7,103 nucleotides of DNA from Chlamydiota bacterium. Lineage in GTDB: Bacteria; Chlamydiota; Chlamydiia; Chlamydiales; SM23-39. Shown here piece after piece: positions 1 to 6,251 of this stretch (its first letter is position 1; each line of letters opens with the position of its first letter). The DNA lies in assembly GCA_027449725.1 (NCBI GenBank), contig DAIDLB010000053.1:1-7103 (forward strand), written 5' to 3'. The notes beneath the pieces were generated by a model that was not told where the DNA came from, did no database searches, and was given only the letters and a program-made list of their open reading frames with translations. The position numbers and the translations under genes were made by a program.

Positions 1-52
1 TTCGATTATCAGAATAACCATGAAAATGCGAATTGTTTTATTGTATTAGTTT

Positions 53-199
53 AAGGGGCTCCGCCCCTTAGACCCCGCCAAAGGGGCAAGCCCCTCTGGA
101 CTCCCTTTCTCGTTTTTTCCTGCGAATGCAGGTAAAAAAAGGAAAAGGGGTTTCAAGGGGACTCGTCCCCTTGACGGGGTTTAAGGGGCGGAGCCCCTT
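53..199. repeat. Large nested imperfect palindrome (MITE/REP-like inverted repeat)
   Basis: The two halves are reverse complements of each other. The outer 18 bases (53-70) match 182-199 perfectly, the next seven (71-77) pair with 175-181 apart from one G-T, and the centre is a CCTGC/GCAGG hairpin (119-123 and 128-132) around GAAT, flanked by T and A runs. One extra base at about 133 shifts the register. Each arm also contains small self-complementary units of the form AAGGGG...CCCCTT: 53-69, 82-95, 154-173 and 183-199. The element has no coding capacity and ends five bases before the ribosome binding site of the transporter gene. It resembles GC-rich intergenic repeats (REP/REPIN or MITE families) common in bacterial genomes. 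It could alternatively act as a terminator for a gene left of the window. The structure is directly visible; the mobile-element interpretation is inference. Confidence 0.85.
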
Positions 200-204
200 C
201 AATT

Positions 205-210
205 AGGGAG
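205..210 (+). promoter_or_regulatory. Ribosome binding site deciding the start of the MFS gene
   Basis: AGGGAG lies eight bases before ATG at 219. A GTG at 210 is in frame but overlaps this Shine-Dalgarno, so it would have no usable binding site. The ATG at 219 is therefore preferred. Confidence 0.65.
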
Positions 211-218
211 TGTTCAGT

Positions 219-1631
219 ATGCCGGTGCATTGGCGGAAATGGCTCGGGTTTTCTGCGTTTGTCCCCGCCGTTGCGCTTGGATTTATGGAGCAGTCCATTC
301 TCCTTGTAGCTCTTCCCACGATGCAAGGGGATCTCAATGCGACGGATCTGGAGCTGCAGTGGTGCGTCAATGCCTATCTTTTGGCGATCGCCGTCTTTGT
401 GTTGATCAGCGGAAAGCTGGGCGACCGGATTGGCCACAGACGCGCATTGTGGTGGGGCGTCGCCGGTTTTGCCCTCTCTTCTCTTGTTTGCGGCGCAAGC
501 CGAAGCGCAGCGCTGTTCATCGCGGCCCGCGGCTTTCAGGGACTTAGCGCCGCATTGATGTTTCCTTCCCAAACCGCCATGATCCCCCGCCTCTTTCCTC
601 CTGAACAGAGGGGCAGGGCCAACGGGATGATTGTGAGCATAGGTTCTCTCTTCCTCATCATCGGCCCTCTGATTGGGGGGTACTTGACGGAGCATCTCTC
701 CTGGCGCTGGATTTTCTGGATAAATCTTCCCATCGCCGCGGCCGGGCTTTATCTCATCCGGGCCTTTCTTCCCAAAACAAATCCTATCAAGAGCCGGATC
801 GATTTCCCCGGGTTTTTCTATTTTGCGATCAGCGCCGGCGCGCTTACGGTTTGTTTCATGGAAGCGGCTAATTGGGGATGGGAATCGCCTGAGACCTGGA
901 GCTGCATGGCAGCGGCCCTCCTTTTTGGCTTACTCTTATTTTGCCGCGAGCGAAAAGCCCCCCACCCTTTTTTGGAGATCACCCTATTTAAGAAGCCCCT
1001 TTTCGCCGCCATCAATATCAATGTCGCCATCGTGCAATTCATCATGATGGTCAGCGTCATCCGAAGCATCTATTTCCAAGACATCCTGGGATACACCCCT
1101 GCGCAAACAGGGTGGATGATTTTTGCCTCGGCCTGCCCCGTCTTTTTCATGTCAACGATTTCAGGATGGCTTTCAGACCGCTTCACCCCCAAGCTCCCGA
1201 TCGCAATCGGCTATGTGGCGCTGATTATTTCTTTCGTCTGGTTTGGGTTTGCCCCAAAGCCCGGATTGACGAGCCTCCTCGTCGCACTCGTGATCTTCGG
1301 TATCGGTATCCCTTCGATTCTAACCCCTTCCTTTGCGAGCGCGATGTCTTCCGTTCCCTTGGAAAAAGCCGGCGTTGCTTTCGGAATGATTTTGACGCTC
1401 CGGATGCTGGGTGGGACGATCGGACTTGCGTTGATCAACCTCTTTGTCAGCGGGGTACAGCATAGCCAAATGAAAAAAATGGGGGTGGAAGAGGCGTCGG
1501 CAGTCACGTTTTCCGCAGTCCACTTTGCTCTTGCCCTTCTCATTCTCCTCGCCTTTGCGGCGACCTTTGTTCTTTATAAACGCAAATCGGCGCACCATCT
1601 TCCGGAAACCCCCGCAGAGGGGTGGGACTGA
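219..1631 (+). CDS. DHA2-type (14-TM) MFS drug:H+ antiporter
   Basis: This is a 470-aa inner-membrane transporter of the major facilitator superfamily, most like the EmrB/QacA (DHA2) group, which exports drugs or other hydrophobic compounds in exchange for protons. About 14 hydrophobic segments can be counted. MFS motif A is GKLGDRIGHRR (residues about 65-75), between helices 2 and 3. The antiporter motif C region is GPLIGGYL (about 149-156), followed by SWRWIFWINLP (about 161-171), a classic DHA2 signature. A second motif A-like loop, SGWLSDRF, lies in the C-terminal half. The protein ends with a basic tail. Length is normal for the family (450-520 aa). The start is the ATG preceded by AGGGAG rather than the in-frame GTG nine bases upstream. 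The gene follows a large palindrome and precedes a glycosyltransferase on the same strand. The substrate cannot be told from sequence; no periplasmic adaptor partner is seen in the window. Confidence 0.93.
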   Translation: MPVHWRKWLGFSAFVPAVALGFMEQSILLVALPTMQGDLNATDLELQWCVNAYLLAIAVFVLISGKLGDRIGHRRALWWGVAGFALSSLVCGASRSAALFIAARGFQGLSAALMFPSQTAMIPRLFPPEQRGRANGMIVSIGSLFLIIGPLIGGYLTEHLSWRWIFWINLPIAAAGLYLIRAFLPKTNPIKSRIDFPGFFYFAISAGALTVCFMEAANWGWESPETWSCMAAALLFGLLLFCRERKAPHPFLEITLFKKPLFAAININVAIVQFIMMVSVIRSIYFQDILGYTPAQTGWMIFASACPVFFMSTISGWLSDRFTPKLPIAIGYVALIISFVWFGFAPKPGLTSLLVALVIFGIGIPSILTPSFASAMSSVPLEKAGVAFGMILTLRMLGGTIGLALINLFVSGVQHSQMKKMGVEEASAVTFSAVHFALALLILLAFAATFVLYKRKSAHHLPETPAEGWD

Positions 1632-1664
1632 TCTTTGCATAAATGGAGCGGCTGAGTAAGATCG

Positions 1665-1690
1665 ATCCAAAATCAACTTGGACTTTGGAT
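1665..1690 (+). promoter_or_regulatory. Short inverted repeat just before the glycosyltransferase start
   Basis: ATCCAAA (1665-1671) is the exact reverse complement of TTTGGAT (1684-1690), with a 12-base loop, ending one base before the ATG at 1692. No good Shine-Dalgarno is visible in front of that ATG. The hairpin could occlude the initiation region in the MFS-glycosyltransferase transcript, but a 7-bp AT-rich stem can also arise by chance. Confidence 0.25.
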
Positions 1691-1691
1691 T

Positions 1692-2639
1692 ATGGGACCG
1701 AAGGCAGGAGTATTCTGTCATAATGGCTTGGGTGATGGAGTCGTCAGCCTGGTGCTTTCAAACAACTTGCAGCTGAACGGCTGGCGGGTCGACACCTATC
1801 AAAATACGATCGGATCGATGCAGCGATGGATTCCCCATCTCCCGATCCTTTCCTATCCGGAAGCCGATCAGGTAGAGAGGATCTTGCACGAATACCAGTG
1901 GCTTTTTGTCTTCCAAAACGATTCGAGCGAGTTCATTCAGAAGCTCATTGCCGAGGGGAAAAGACGCGATCCCGACCAGGTGAAGGTGATCTACATCTAT
2001 CCTTCCCGCCGCATGGTGAATGAACCCTATTATCAGGATGCGCAGATCGACCCCGATCTTTCCGTAGCGGAAAACATGCGCCGCTTTTGCGAAAACATTC
2101 TCCACCTGCCTAAGATCACCAAAAGCAACGGGTTTATCCCTCCTCCGGGACTGCGCCACCGCGTTTATGAGAAACGGGTGCTTATCCATCCAACCAGTTC
2201 CAGGCCTGGCAAGAACTGGTCGAAAGGAAAATTCATCGAGTTGGCCTGGCATTTGCAGAAGGAGGGGTTCGACCCCCAATTTGTTCTGGGAAGAGAGGAG
2301 CGGGAGGCTTGGAGCGACCAACAGAAGCTCTTTGCTCCCCTATGTCCGACCCTCGACGAGCTGGCGAGCTATGTGTATGAGTCGGCTTACCTGCTCGGCA
2401 ACGATTCGGGGCTTGCCCATCTCGCCTCGTTTTTAGGGATTCCGACACTGACGGTCACCCGCCGGAAAGCCCTCGCCAGGCTCTGGGCGCCGAGCTTTGC
2501 TCCCGGGGTTGTTGTGACCCCCCATCCCTGGATTCCGAACATTCGCGGCCTGCGCCTGCGCGACCGCTATTGGCAAAAATTCATTTCGACGGAAAAAGTT
2601 CTTAGATCTTTTGACCGGCTGGTGCAAATCACTGCGTGA
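1692..2639 (+). CDS. Glycosyltransferase family 9 (heptosyltransferase-like) protein
   Basis: This 315-aa soluble protein has the two-Rossmann-domain (GT-B) pattern of the family 9 glycosyltransferases, which add heptose from ADP-heptose to lipopolysaccharide core on the inner face of the cytoplasmic membrane. The N-terminal glycine-rich loop is HNGLGDG (residues 10-16). The C-terminal nucleotide-sugar domain begins near LIHPTSSRPGKNWS (164-177, the equivalent of the family's 'hPgs...K.Wp' stretch). It contains the hallmark GNDSGLAHLASFLGIP (236-251), where GNDSG-x-x-H normally binds the donor. Length is close to normal (320-350 aa). It lies 60 bases after the transporter on the same strand and may be co-transcribed. 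Its last 11 bases overlap the end of the convergent gene. Donor and acceptor cannot be assigned: it could be a true WaaC/F/Q-type enzyme or a GT9 member with another sugar. No strong ribosome binding site precedes the ATG. Confidence 0.85.
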   Translation: MGPKAGVFCHNGLGDGVVSLVLSNNLQLNGWRVDTYQNTIGSMQRWIPHLPILSYPEADQVERILHEYQWLFVFQNDSSEFIQKLIAEGKRRDPDQVKVIYIYPSRRMVNEPYYQDAQIDPDLSVAENMRRFCENILHLPKITKSNGFIPPPGLRHRVYEKRVLIHPTSSRPGKNWSKGKFIELAWHLQKEGFDPQFVLGREEREAWSDQQKLFAPLCPTLDELASYVYESAYLLGNDSGLAHLASFLGIPTLTVTRRKALARLWAPSFAPGVVVTPHPWIPNIRGLRLRDRYWQKFISTEKVLRSFDRLVQITA

Positions 2640-3528
2640 TCTTATAGATCCGTCCAAAAGGAGCGGCAGACCTAAGCATCATTTTTTTTACCAACTGGTG
2701 CAGTCCATTTGCCTCAGAACCTTCGGTTAGTCTAAAAATGCCTGCGTCGGGGTCGTAGAAGTATTGCCCATCCGCCGTTTTGATGAAGACCGTGGAGTGG
2801 CCGTAAGCTTCTCCTTTATCGCTGTCATCCGGAAAGAGGCAGCGGACAACAAAGACCCCTTCTTCAAATTGGCTTAGAAACAATTCGATTTTTTTTAGAG
2901 AGTTCGCATCTTCTTTTGGTGTGCACCGTTCCGTGAAGAACAGATCCGATGAATCGGAAATCGTCCGGTCGTAGAAGCGAAGCATCGCACCGATTTTGTC
3001 GCGCATGAAATCGTGAGAGGGAGTTATAGGATCTCTATGGAGCGTATTGAACGCAGCCTGAACGGTTCTAAATGCAAGCGACGATTGCCTATATTTAGGA
3101 CCGATTGCATGAATGATCTCTTCGGCGGAGGCAAACGGTCTTCTTCGTAAATAGTCGTCAGCGAATTCAAACGCCATTGCAGAGCAGCTGCCGCCTGTCA
3201 AATCGCGAACCAATCGCTCCTCGGAAAAGGAGATCCGGGTGCTTTCTTTTAGATCGTCCAGTGCGTCGCAATAGTCTTGTCCCAAGCTATAATCGATCGG
3301 TCCGGAACATTCATCCTGGTTGCCGTGGCATATTTTTTTAAAATAAAAAGTTTGATCTTCGGGATCTCCTTTTCGGCTCAGCGCGAAGGCGGAGCGTCCC
3401 CGGGGCTCCCAGTTCGGAGCAGGATCGATCGCCGCATTGAATATGTCGCGTAAAGAGAGCCTTTCTTCTCTTGAAACGTCTAAAAAGCCGCAGTTTTGAT
3501 TCTCTATAAAAGGGATTGTAAAAGACAT
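2629..3528 (-). CDS. Putative YopT/C58-like cysteine protease, effector candidate (paralogue A)
   Basis: This 299-aa protein has no membrane segment or classical signal peptide. It is a diverged tandem copy of the next gene upstream (3610-4533), alignable along nearly the whole length. Shared landmarks are GFLD near residue 14, YFKK-I-HGNQ (62-71), GG-S/T-CSAMAF (112-120), FNTL...DFMRDK-G-MLR (160-184), EEGVF-V-RC (222-230), GHST (243-246), YFYDP--GI (256-264) and FGRIYKI at the C-terminus. The candidate catalytic residues are Cys115, His244 and Asp259. Their order, the Cys followed by a helix, and the 15-residue His-Asp spacing ending in F-x-DP-x-x-G match my recollection of YopT (C139/H258/D274) and AvrPphB (C98/H212/D227). 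Such effectors cleave host proteins after injection. Activity and secretion here are inferences. The gene is last in the apparent three-gene unit, with a weak ribosome site (CAGG) and a start codon inside an inverted repeat. Confidence 0.72.
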   Translation of the reverse strand: MSFTIPFIENQNCGFLDVSREERLSLRDIFNAAIDPAPNWEPRGRSAFALSRKGDPEDQTFYFKKICHGNQDECSGPIDYSLGQDYCDALDDLKESTRISFSEERLVRDLTGGSCSAMAFEFADDYLRRRPFASAEEIIHAIGPKYRQSSLAFRTVQAAFNTLHRDPITPSHDFMRDKIGAMLRFYDRTISDSSDLFFTERCTPKEDANSLKKIELFLSQFEEGVFVVRCLFPDDSDKGEAYGHSTVFIKTADGQYFYDPDAGIFRLTEGSEANGLHQLVKKMMLRSAAPFGRIYKITQ

Positions 3529-3566
3529 AATACAGCCTGGTTTTGTTTGTTTTGGCTGTATTATGT
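3525..3566 (-). promoter_or_regulatory. 13-bp perfect inverted repeat over the start codon of paralogue A
   Basis: ACATAATACAGCC (3525-3537) and GGCTGTATTATGT (3554-3566) are exact reverse complements separated by a 16-base loop. Read on the minus strand, the downstream arm contains the ATG of the 299-aa gene (3526-3528). The loop and arm include its weak CAGG ribosome site. The upstream arm overlaps a CATAAT -10-like hexamer (3560-3565). It can therefore be read either as an RNA hairpin that hides the start codon or as a DNA operator over an internal promoter. There is no T-run after the stem, so it is not a normal intrinsic terminator. The repeat is directly visible; its role is inference. 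Confidence 0.6.
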
Positions 3567-3609
3567 GTGTGGGTTTCGATTAATTAAAGGAAAATTCGAT
3601 CAAATTTAT

Positions 3610-4533
3610 TTATTGAATCCTGTAAATCCTGCCGAATGGGACGCACCACTTTTGCATCATTGGCTTGAGGATATCAACAAGCGCTTCTGTTTCCTTTGGC
3701 AGCTCGTAAATTCCTTCGTTGGGGTCGTAAAAATAACTTTTGTCTTTTTCGCGGATCAAAGTAGTGGAGTGACCAAATAACTCTCCTTTATCATTGTCCT
3801 CCAAAACAACACAGCGAATCACGAATACCCCTTCCGAATGCTCGTTTAAAAACTGTTCAATTTTTTTCATCGCTTGTTTGATCTCTTTAGATGAAGAGTT
3901 CAGCGTCAGAGTGTCTTTCATATAAAACATCTCGGATGAGTCCGTGATAGATCTGCCATAGGCGCGGAGCATCGATCCAACTTTATCCCGCATAAAATCG
4001 GCGGGGGGGTATCTATCATCTTTACGCAGGGTGTTAAATACCGCTTGCCTCGTTCTAAATAGGAGTGAAGAGTTTTCGAATCTAGGGGCGATTTCATCAA
4101 AAATTTCATCGGGAGTCATAGTAGGCCTTTTATCCAGGTATTTGTCTGCAAAGTCGAAGGCCATCGCAGAGCATGTTCCGCCTGAAATCGGATTTTGTAA
4201 ACGGCTCGGGGAAAAGACAACATGCGTTTCTTCTGAATATTCGTTTAATTTTTCACAGTACTTTTGAGCCAGCTGAACACGAATCTCTCCCGCGTTCTGT
4301 GCCTGATTTCCGTGTTTGATTTTTTTAAAGTATTCCTTTTTTTCAACAAAATCGGTTTGTTCGGCCGTCTCATCGGATGTTGCAAGGATATCGTGGCCTG
4401 ATAGATCTGAGTTAGGAGAGGTCTCTGCCACAGACGATGCGAACAAATCGGATAGAGAGCGGGGAGCTCCGACCGGAATATCCAGAAACCCGGAATCATC
4501 TTCCGGAATGATAGAAAAGTCAATTGAACTCAT
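3610..4533 (-). CDS. Putative YopT/C58-like cysteine protease, effector candidate (paralogue B)
   Basis: This 307-aa protein appears soluble and is the better-preserved partner of the tandem pair. After an N-terminal region rich in Ser, Asp and Glu (residues 1-65, with GFLDI at 15-19 and SLSDLF at 26-31), the conserved core starts at YFKKIKHGNQ (68-77). Candidate catalytic residues are Cys121 in SGGTCSAMAF, His255 in GHSTTLI and Asp270 in YFYDPNEGIY. The His-Asp gap of 15 and the DPN-x-G context are what I know from the YopT/AvrPphB family of effector proteases. The C-terminus (PFGRIYRIQ) is shared with paralogue A. The start is supported by AGAGGA five bases upstream, and it lies only 26 bases after the stop of the 499-aa gene, so the two are very likely co-transcribed. 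The polar, low-complexity N-terminus would suit a type III secretion signal, but none can be proven by eye. Alternative: another papain-fold enzyme such as a deubiquitinase or acyltransferase. Confidence 0.72.
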   Translation of the reverse strand: MSSIDFSIIPEDDSGFLDIPVGAPRSLSDLFASSVAETSPNSDLSGHDILATSDETAEQTDFVEKKEYFKKIKHGNQAQNAGEIRVQLAQKYCEKLNEYSEETHVVFSPSRLQNPISGGTCSAMAFDFADKYLDKRPTMTPDEIFDEIAPRFENSSLLFRTRQAVFNTLRKDDRYPPADFMRDKVGSMLRAYGRSITDSSEMFYMKDTLTLNSSSKEIKQAMKKIEQFLNEHSEGVFVIRCVVLEDNDKGELFGHSTTLIREKDKSYFYDPNEGIYELPKETEALVDILKPMMQKWCVPFGRIYRIQ

Positions 4534-4538
4534 ATTAA

Positions 4539-4544
4539 TCCTCT
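4539..4544 (-). promoter_or_regulatory. Ribosome binding site of paralogue B
   Basis: On the minus strand AGAGGA lies five bases before the ATG at 4533, inside the 26-base gap after the preceding stop codon. It supports this start and translation from a shared mRNA. Confidence 0.6.
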
Positions 4545-4559
4545 GTTTTAATTGGGTTT

Positions 4560-6059
4560 TTACAATCTTTGTGAGGCTAATGTGCGGAGTTCCTCTGCAC
4601 TCAATCTCTTTAAAATTCGAATATTGCCATCCCGGACTCCAAATGACCGGGCAAAGGCGACGACGTCTTTTGGATCGGAAATAACGCCATCTTTAGGTGA
4701 GGGAATAGAATCCTGATAATTCGGGTGCACCCCAATAGAGCCGAGCCATGTGTCGACAATGACGGCATGTTGCCAGGTCGCTTTTTTTCTCGTCTCGTCG
4801 TCAGCTCGGTTGATGATCACGAAACAATGGCCCCCATTGCCCGCAAACTCTACATCGGCATCCCAGCGGCCGCCTTGTCGAATATGCTCAACAATTTTGG
4901 CAATCACTGCTGCAGCCATGTGGTCGCATTGTCCCGATTTATTCCTTAATAGATCCTGCCCCAATTTGACGATTTCTTTCGGCGAGTCGCTAAAGCGCTG
5001 CCCTCTCGCGTGCGCTCTTAATCCTGCAGCCAGCATGTCGATCGTGCCCTGTTTTGTTTTTGCATCGTCAATATAAGTGCGATATGTTGCTGCAAATGGG
5101 TAAGCGTTTGCATCGCCGATCGTTGGCCTTAAATCGATGATTTGTTTGGACAGCTTTTGAATTGTGTTTAAGTCTTCTTTCGAGATTCCCCCCGGCGCCA
5201 TAGTTGTTGAAATCCCCAAATCTCTTTTTAACGGTTGTGTGGGGAATTGAATGGCATCTCCCGCCTCGGAAAATTCTGTTTCAAGTACCAAAACGGCATT
5301 GTAGATCGCAATTTTTTCTTCGCGAGTAAAGTTGGGGTTGGTCCGTTCGTCCTGCAACGCATTTAATACATAGCTGATGTTCTTTATAAGCTTTGTCCTG
5401 TCGGCTTTATCGGCCAAGCTTCCGATCATCCCTTTTTTGTAGGTTACTAAGGCTTGGTACATCGGCTCCAACTGAAGAGCTCTTGCATTCCAAAGGTGCA
5501 AGAGCTCTGTCTCTTTTCCATCCAAATATTCGATGGCTTTTGGGGCCAGAACCTCTCTTAGTTTATCTGCGGAAGAGCTGAACTCATCGACCAATGCACT
5601 CAGCGCCTCATATTCTTTCAATGTTTTGGCGTTTTTTATAGCAGGCAGTAAATAGTTTTCCTGGAAGTCGACAAGTTTGACATAGAACTCAAGAGGGTCT
5701 TTTAGTGTTGTTTTGTATTTGTCTCTAAATAATTCAAAAATAAATGGGTGGTTGGCAAGGTGGGGGTAATCTTGTTTTAACAGGCTGAGGGTTTCCAGAG
5801 CGAAAATGTAAGTTTTTAACCGTTGCTTATCGCTGGAATTCGCGCCCTCTTCGACGATTTTTAGTTTGGCGATAAATGTATTAAGCAGCTTTATTTCGCT
5901 TTTTTGTAGTCCAGTCGTTTTTGTGTGCTTGATAATAGATTGCGAAACGGAAATTATTTTCTTTTTAGTTTCTTCGCTCTTTTCGTCTTTCAGGTTGTGA
6001 AGTGGGTTTTTGTTAATAATTTCATTAAACTCGCTTGTGTAGAAAATGCTGCTAGCCAT
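4560..6059 (-). CDS. Large protein with C-terminal Cys-His-Asp (transglutaminase/papain-like) domain, effector candidate
   Basis: I do not recognise this 499-aa protein as a named family. Residues 1 to about 345 are mostly charged, helix-prone sequence (many Lys, Glu, Leu; no membrane segment), with a Ser/Thr/Ile/Asn-rich first 20 residues of the kind seen in type III effectors. The C-terminal 150 residues look enzymatic. Cys378 in NKSGQCDHMAAAV sits at the start of a predicted helix, His411 in GNGGHCFVIINR opens a beta strand, and Asp436 in HAVIVDTWLG ends another. Cys-helix, His-strand, Asp-strand is the core order of transglutaminase-like and papain-like enzymes, and the 'GxC...GH-x-F-V-I...V-x-D-x-W' pattern recalls Cys-protease or deamidase-type effectors. 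This differs from the two downstream genes in spacing (33 and 25 residues). It is first in the apparent operon, with AAGGG seven bases before its ATG. Biochemical activity and target are unknown. Confidence 0.68.
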   Translation of the reverse strand: MASSIFYTSEFNEIINKNPLHNLKDEKSEETKKKIISVSQSIIKHTKTTGLQKSEIKLLNTFIAKLKIVEEGANSSDKQRLKTYIFALETLSLLKQDYPHLANHPFIFELFRDKYKTTLKDPLEFYVKLVDFQENYLLPAIKNAKTLKEYEALSALVDEFSSSADKLREVLAPKAIEYLDGKETELLHLWNARALQLEPMYQALVTYKKGMIGSLADKADRTKLIKNISYVLNALQDERTNPNFTREEKIAIYNAVLVLETEFSEAGDAIQFPTQPLKRDLGISTTMAPGGISKEDLNTIQKLSKQIIDLRPTIGDANAYPFAATYRTYIDDAKTKQGTIDMLAAGLRAHARGQRFSDSPKEIVKLGQDLLRNKSGQCDHMAAAVIAKIVEHIRQGGRWDADVEFAGNGGHCFVIINRADDETRKKATWQHAVIVDTWLGSIGVHPNYQDSIPSPKDGVISDPKDVVAFARSFGVRDGNIRILKRLSAEELRTLASQRL

Positions 6060-6066
6060 TATAAGG

Positions 6067-6071
6067 CCCTT
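6067..6071 (-). promoter_or_regulatory. Ribosome binding site of the 499-aa gene
   Basis: AAGGG on the minus strand, seven bases before the ATG at 6059. It supports this start for the first gene of the leftward unit. Confidence 0.55.
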
Positions 6072-6094
6072 GTTAGTTAGTTTTTAATATAATA

Positions 6095-6100
6095 ATTATA
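6095..6100 (-). promoter_or_regulatory. Candidate -10 element for the leftward three-gene unit
   Basis: A consensus TATAAT is read on the minus strand in a very AT-rich stretch, placing transcription start near 6088, about 28 bases before the ATG at 6059. No convincing -35 hexamer stands at 16-18 bases (the nearest TTG, TTGTTC, is 20 bases away), so the call rests on the -10 box and position alone. Confidence 0.4.
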
Positions 6101-6171
6101 CATGATTTTTTAATTAAATGGAACAATTAGTATATTTTGTTGGTTTTTAGTAATTTAGGGGCTGTTTGTTT

Positions 6172-6195
6172 AAGAACCTGAGGATGAATGTTCTT
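6172..6195. promoter_or_regulatory. Operator-like dyad between the divergent genes
   Basis: AAGAAC (6172-6177) and GTTCTT (6190-6195) form a perfect 6-bp inverted repeat with a 12-base spacer. The right half overlaps the first two bases of the candidate -35 element of the rightward promoter, a placement typical of repressor sites. The dyad is seen; the regulatory role is inferred, and a 6-bp repeat can occur by chance. Confidence 0.35.
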
Positions 6196-6222
6196 GAGTG
6201 TTTTTAAGGGGGATTGTATTGT
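6194..6222 (+). promoter_or_regulatory. Candidate sigma70-type promoter for the 82-aa gene
   Basis: TTGAGT (6194-6199) and TATTGT (6217-6222) are separated by exactly 17 bases, each matching the sigma70 consensus at four of six positions. Transcription would begin near 6229, about 27 bases before the ATG at 6256, leaving room for the strong ribosome binding site. Confidence 0.5.
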
Positions 6223-6245
6223 TAATGACAAAAGGCACAATTTCC

Positions 6246-6251
6246 AGGAGG
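6246..6251 (+). promoter_or_regulatory. Consensus Shine-Dalgarno of the 82-aa gene
   Basis: AGGAGG, a full match to the anti-Shine-Dalgarno, ends four bases before the ATG at 6256. It is the strongest ribosome site in the window and the main argument that the short reading frame is a real gene. Confidence 0.75.

Noticed and set aside
53..199. CRISPR array or toxin-antitoxin-like repeat
   Set aside because: The repeated units are palindromic and mutually inverted with no regular spacers, so a nested inverted repeat explains them better.
153..695. 180-aa minus-strand open frame within the palindrome and the transporter gene
   Set aside because: It lies antisense to a clear MFS gene, its composition (Arg, His, Gly, Pro rich) is that of a shadow frame, and no ribosome site or known motif is present.
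1320..1721. 133-aa minus-strand open frame across the end of the transporter
   Set aside because: Highly basic shadow translation overlapping the MFS C-terminus and the start of the next gene; no evidence of expression.
1758..2321. 187-aa minus-strand open frame opposite the glycosyltransferase
   Set aside because: Antisense to a gene with strong GT9 motifs; the protein has no recognisable domain and no supporting start signal.
2595..2620. Possible intrinsic terminator after the leftward operon (AAAAG...CTTTT on the minus strand)
   Set aside because: Only a five-base A/T stem with a nine-base loop inside the glycosyltransferase coding region; too weak to call.
3586..3609. Near-palindrome AAATTCGATCAAATTT after the stop of the 307-aa gene
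   Set aside because: Short and AT-rich, with imperfect symmetry around GATC; expected by chance in this composition and lacking a T-run to act as terminator.
3496..3780. 94-aa plus-strand open frame spanning the gap between the two paralogues
   Set aside because: It overlaps the conserved ends of both paralogues on the other strand; the frame is a by-product of the AT-rich gap.
4316..4684. 122-aa plus-strand open frame opposite the junction of the 307- and 499-aa genes
   Set aside because: It crosses two well-supported genes antisense and shows no domain or ribosome site.
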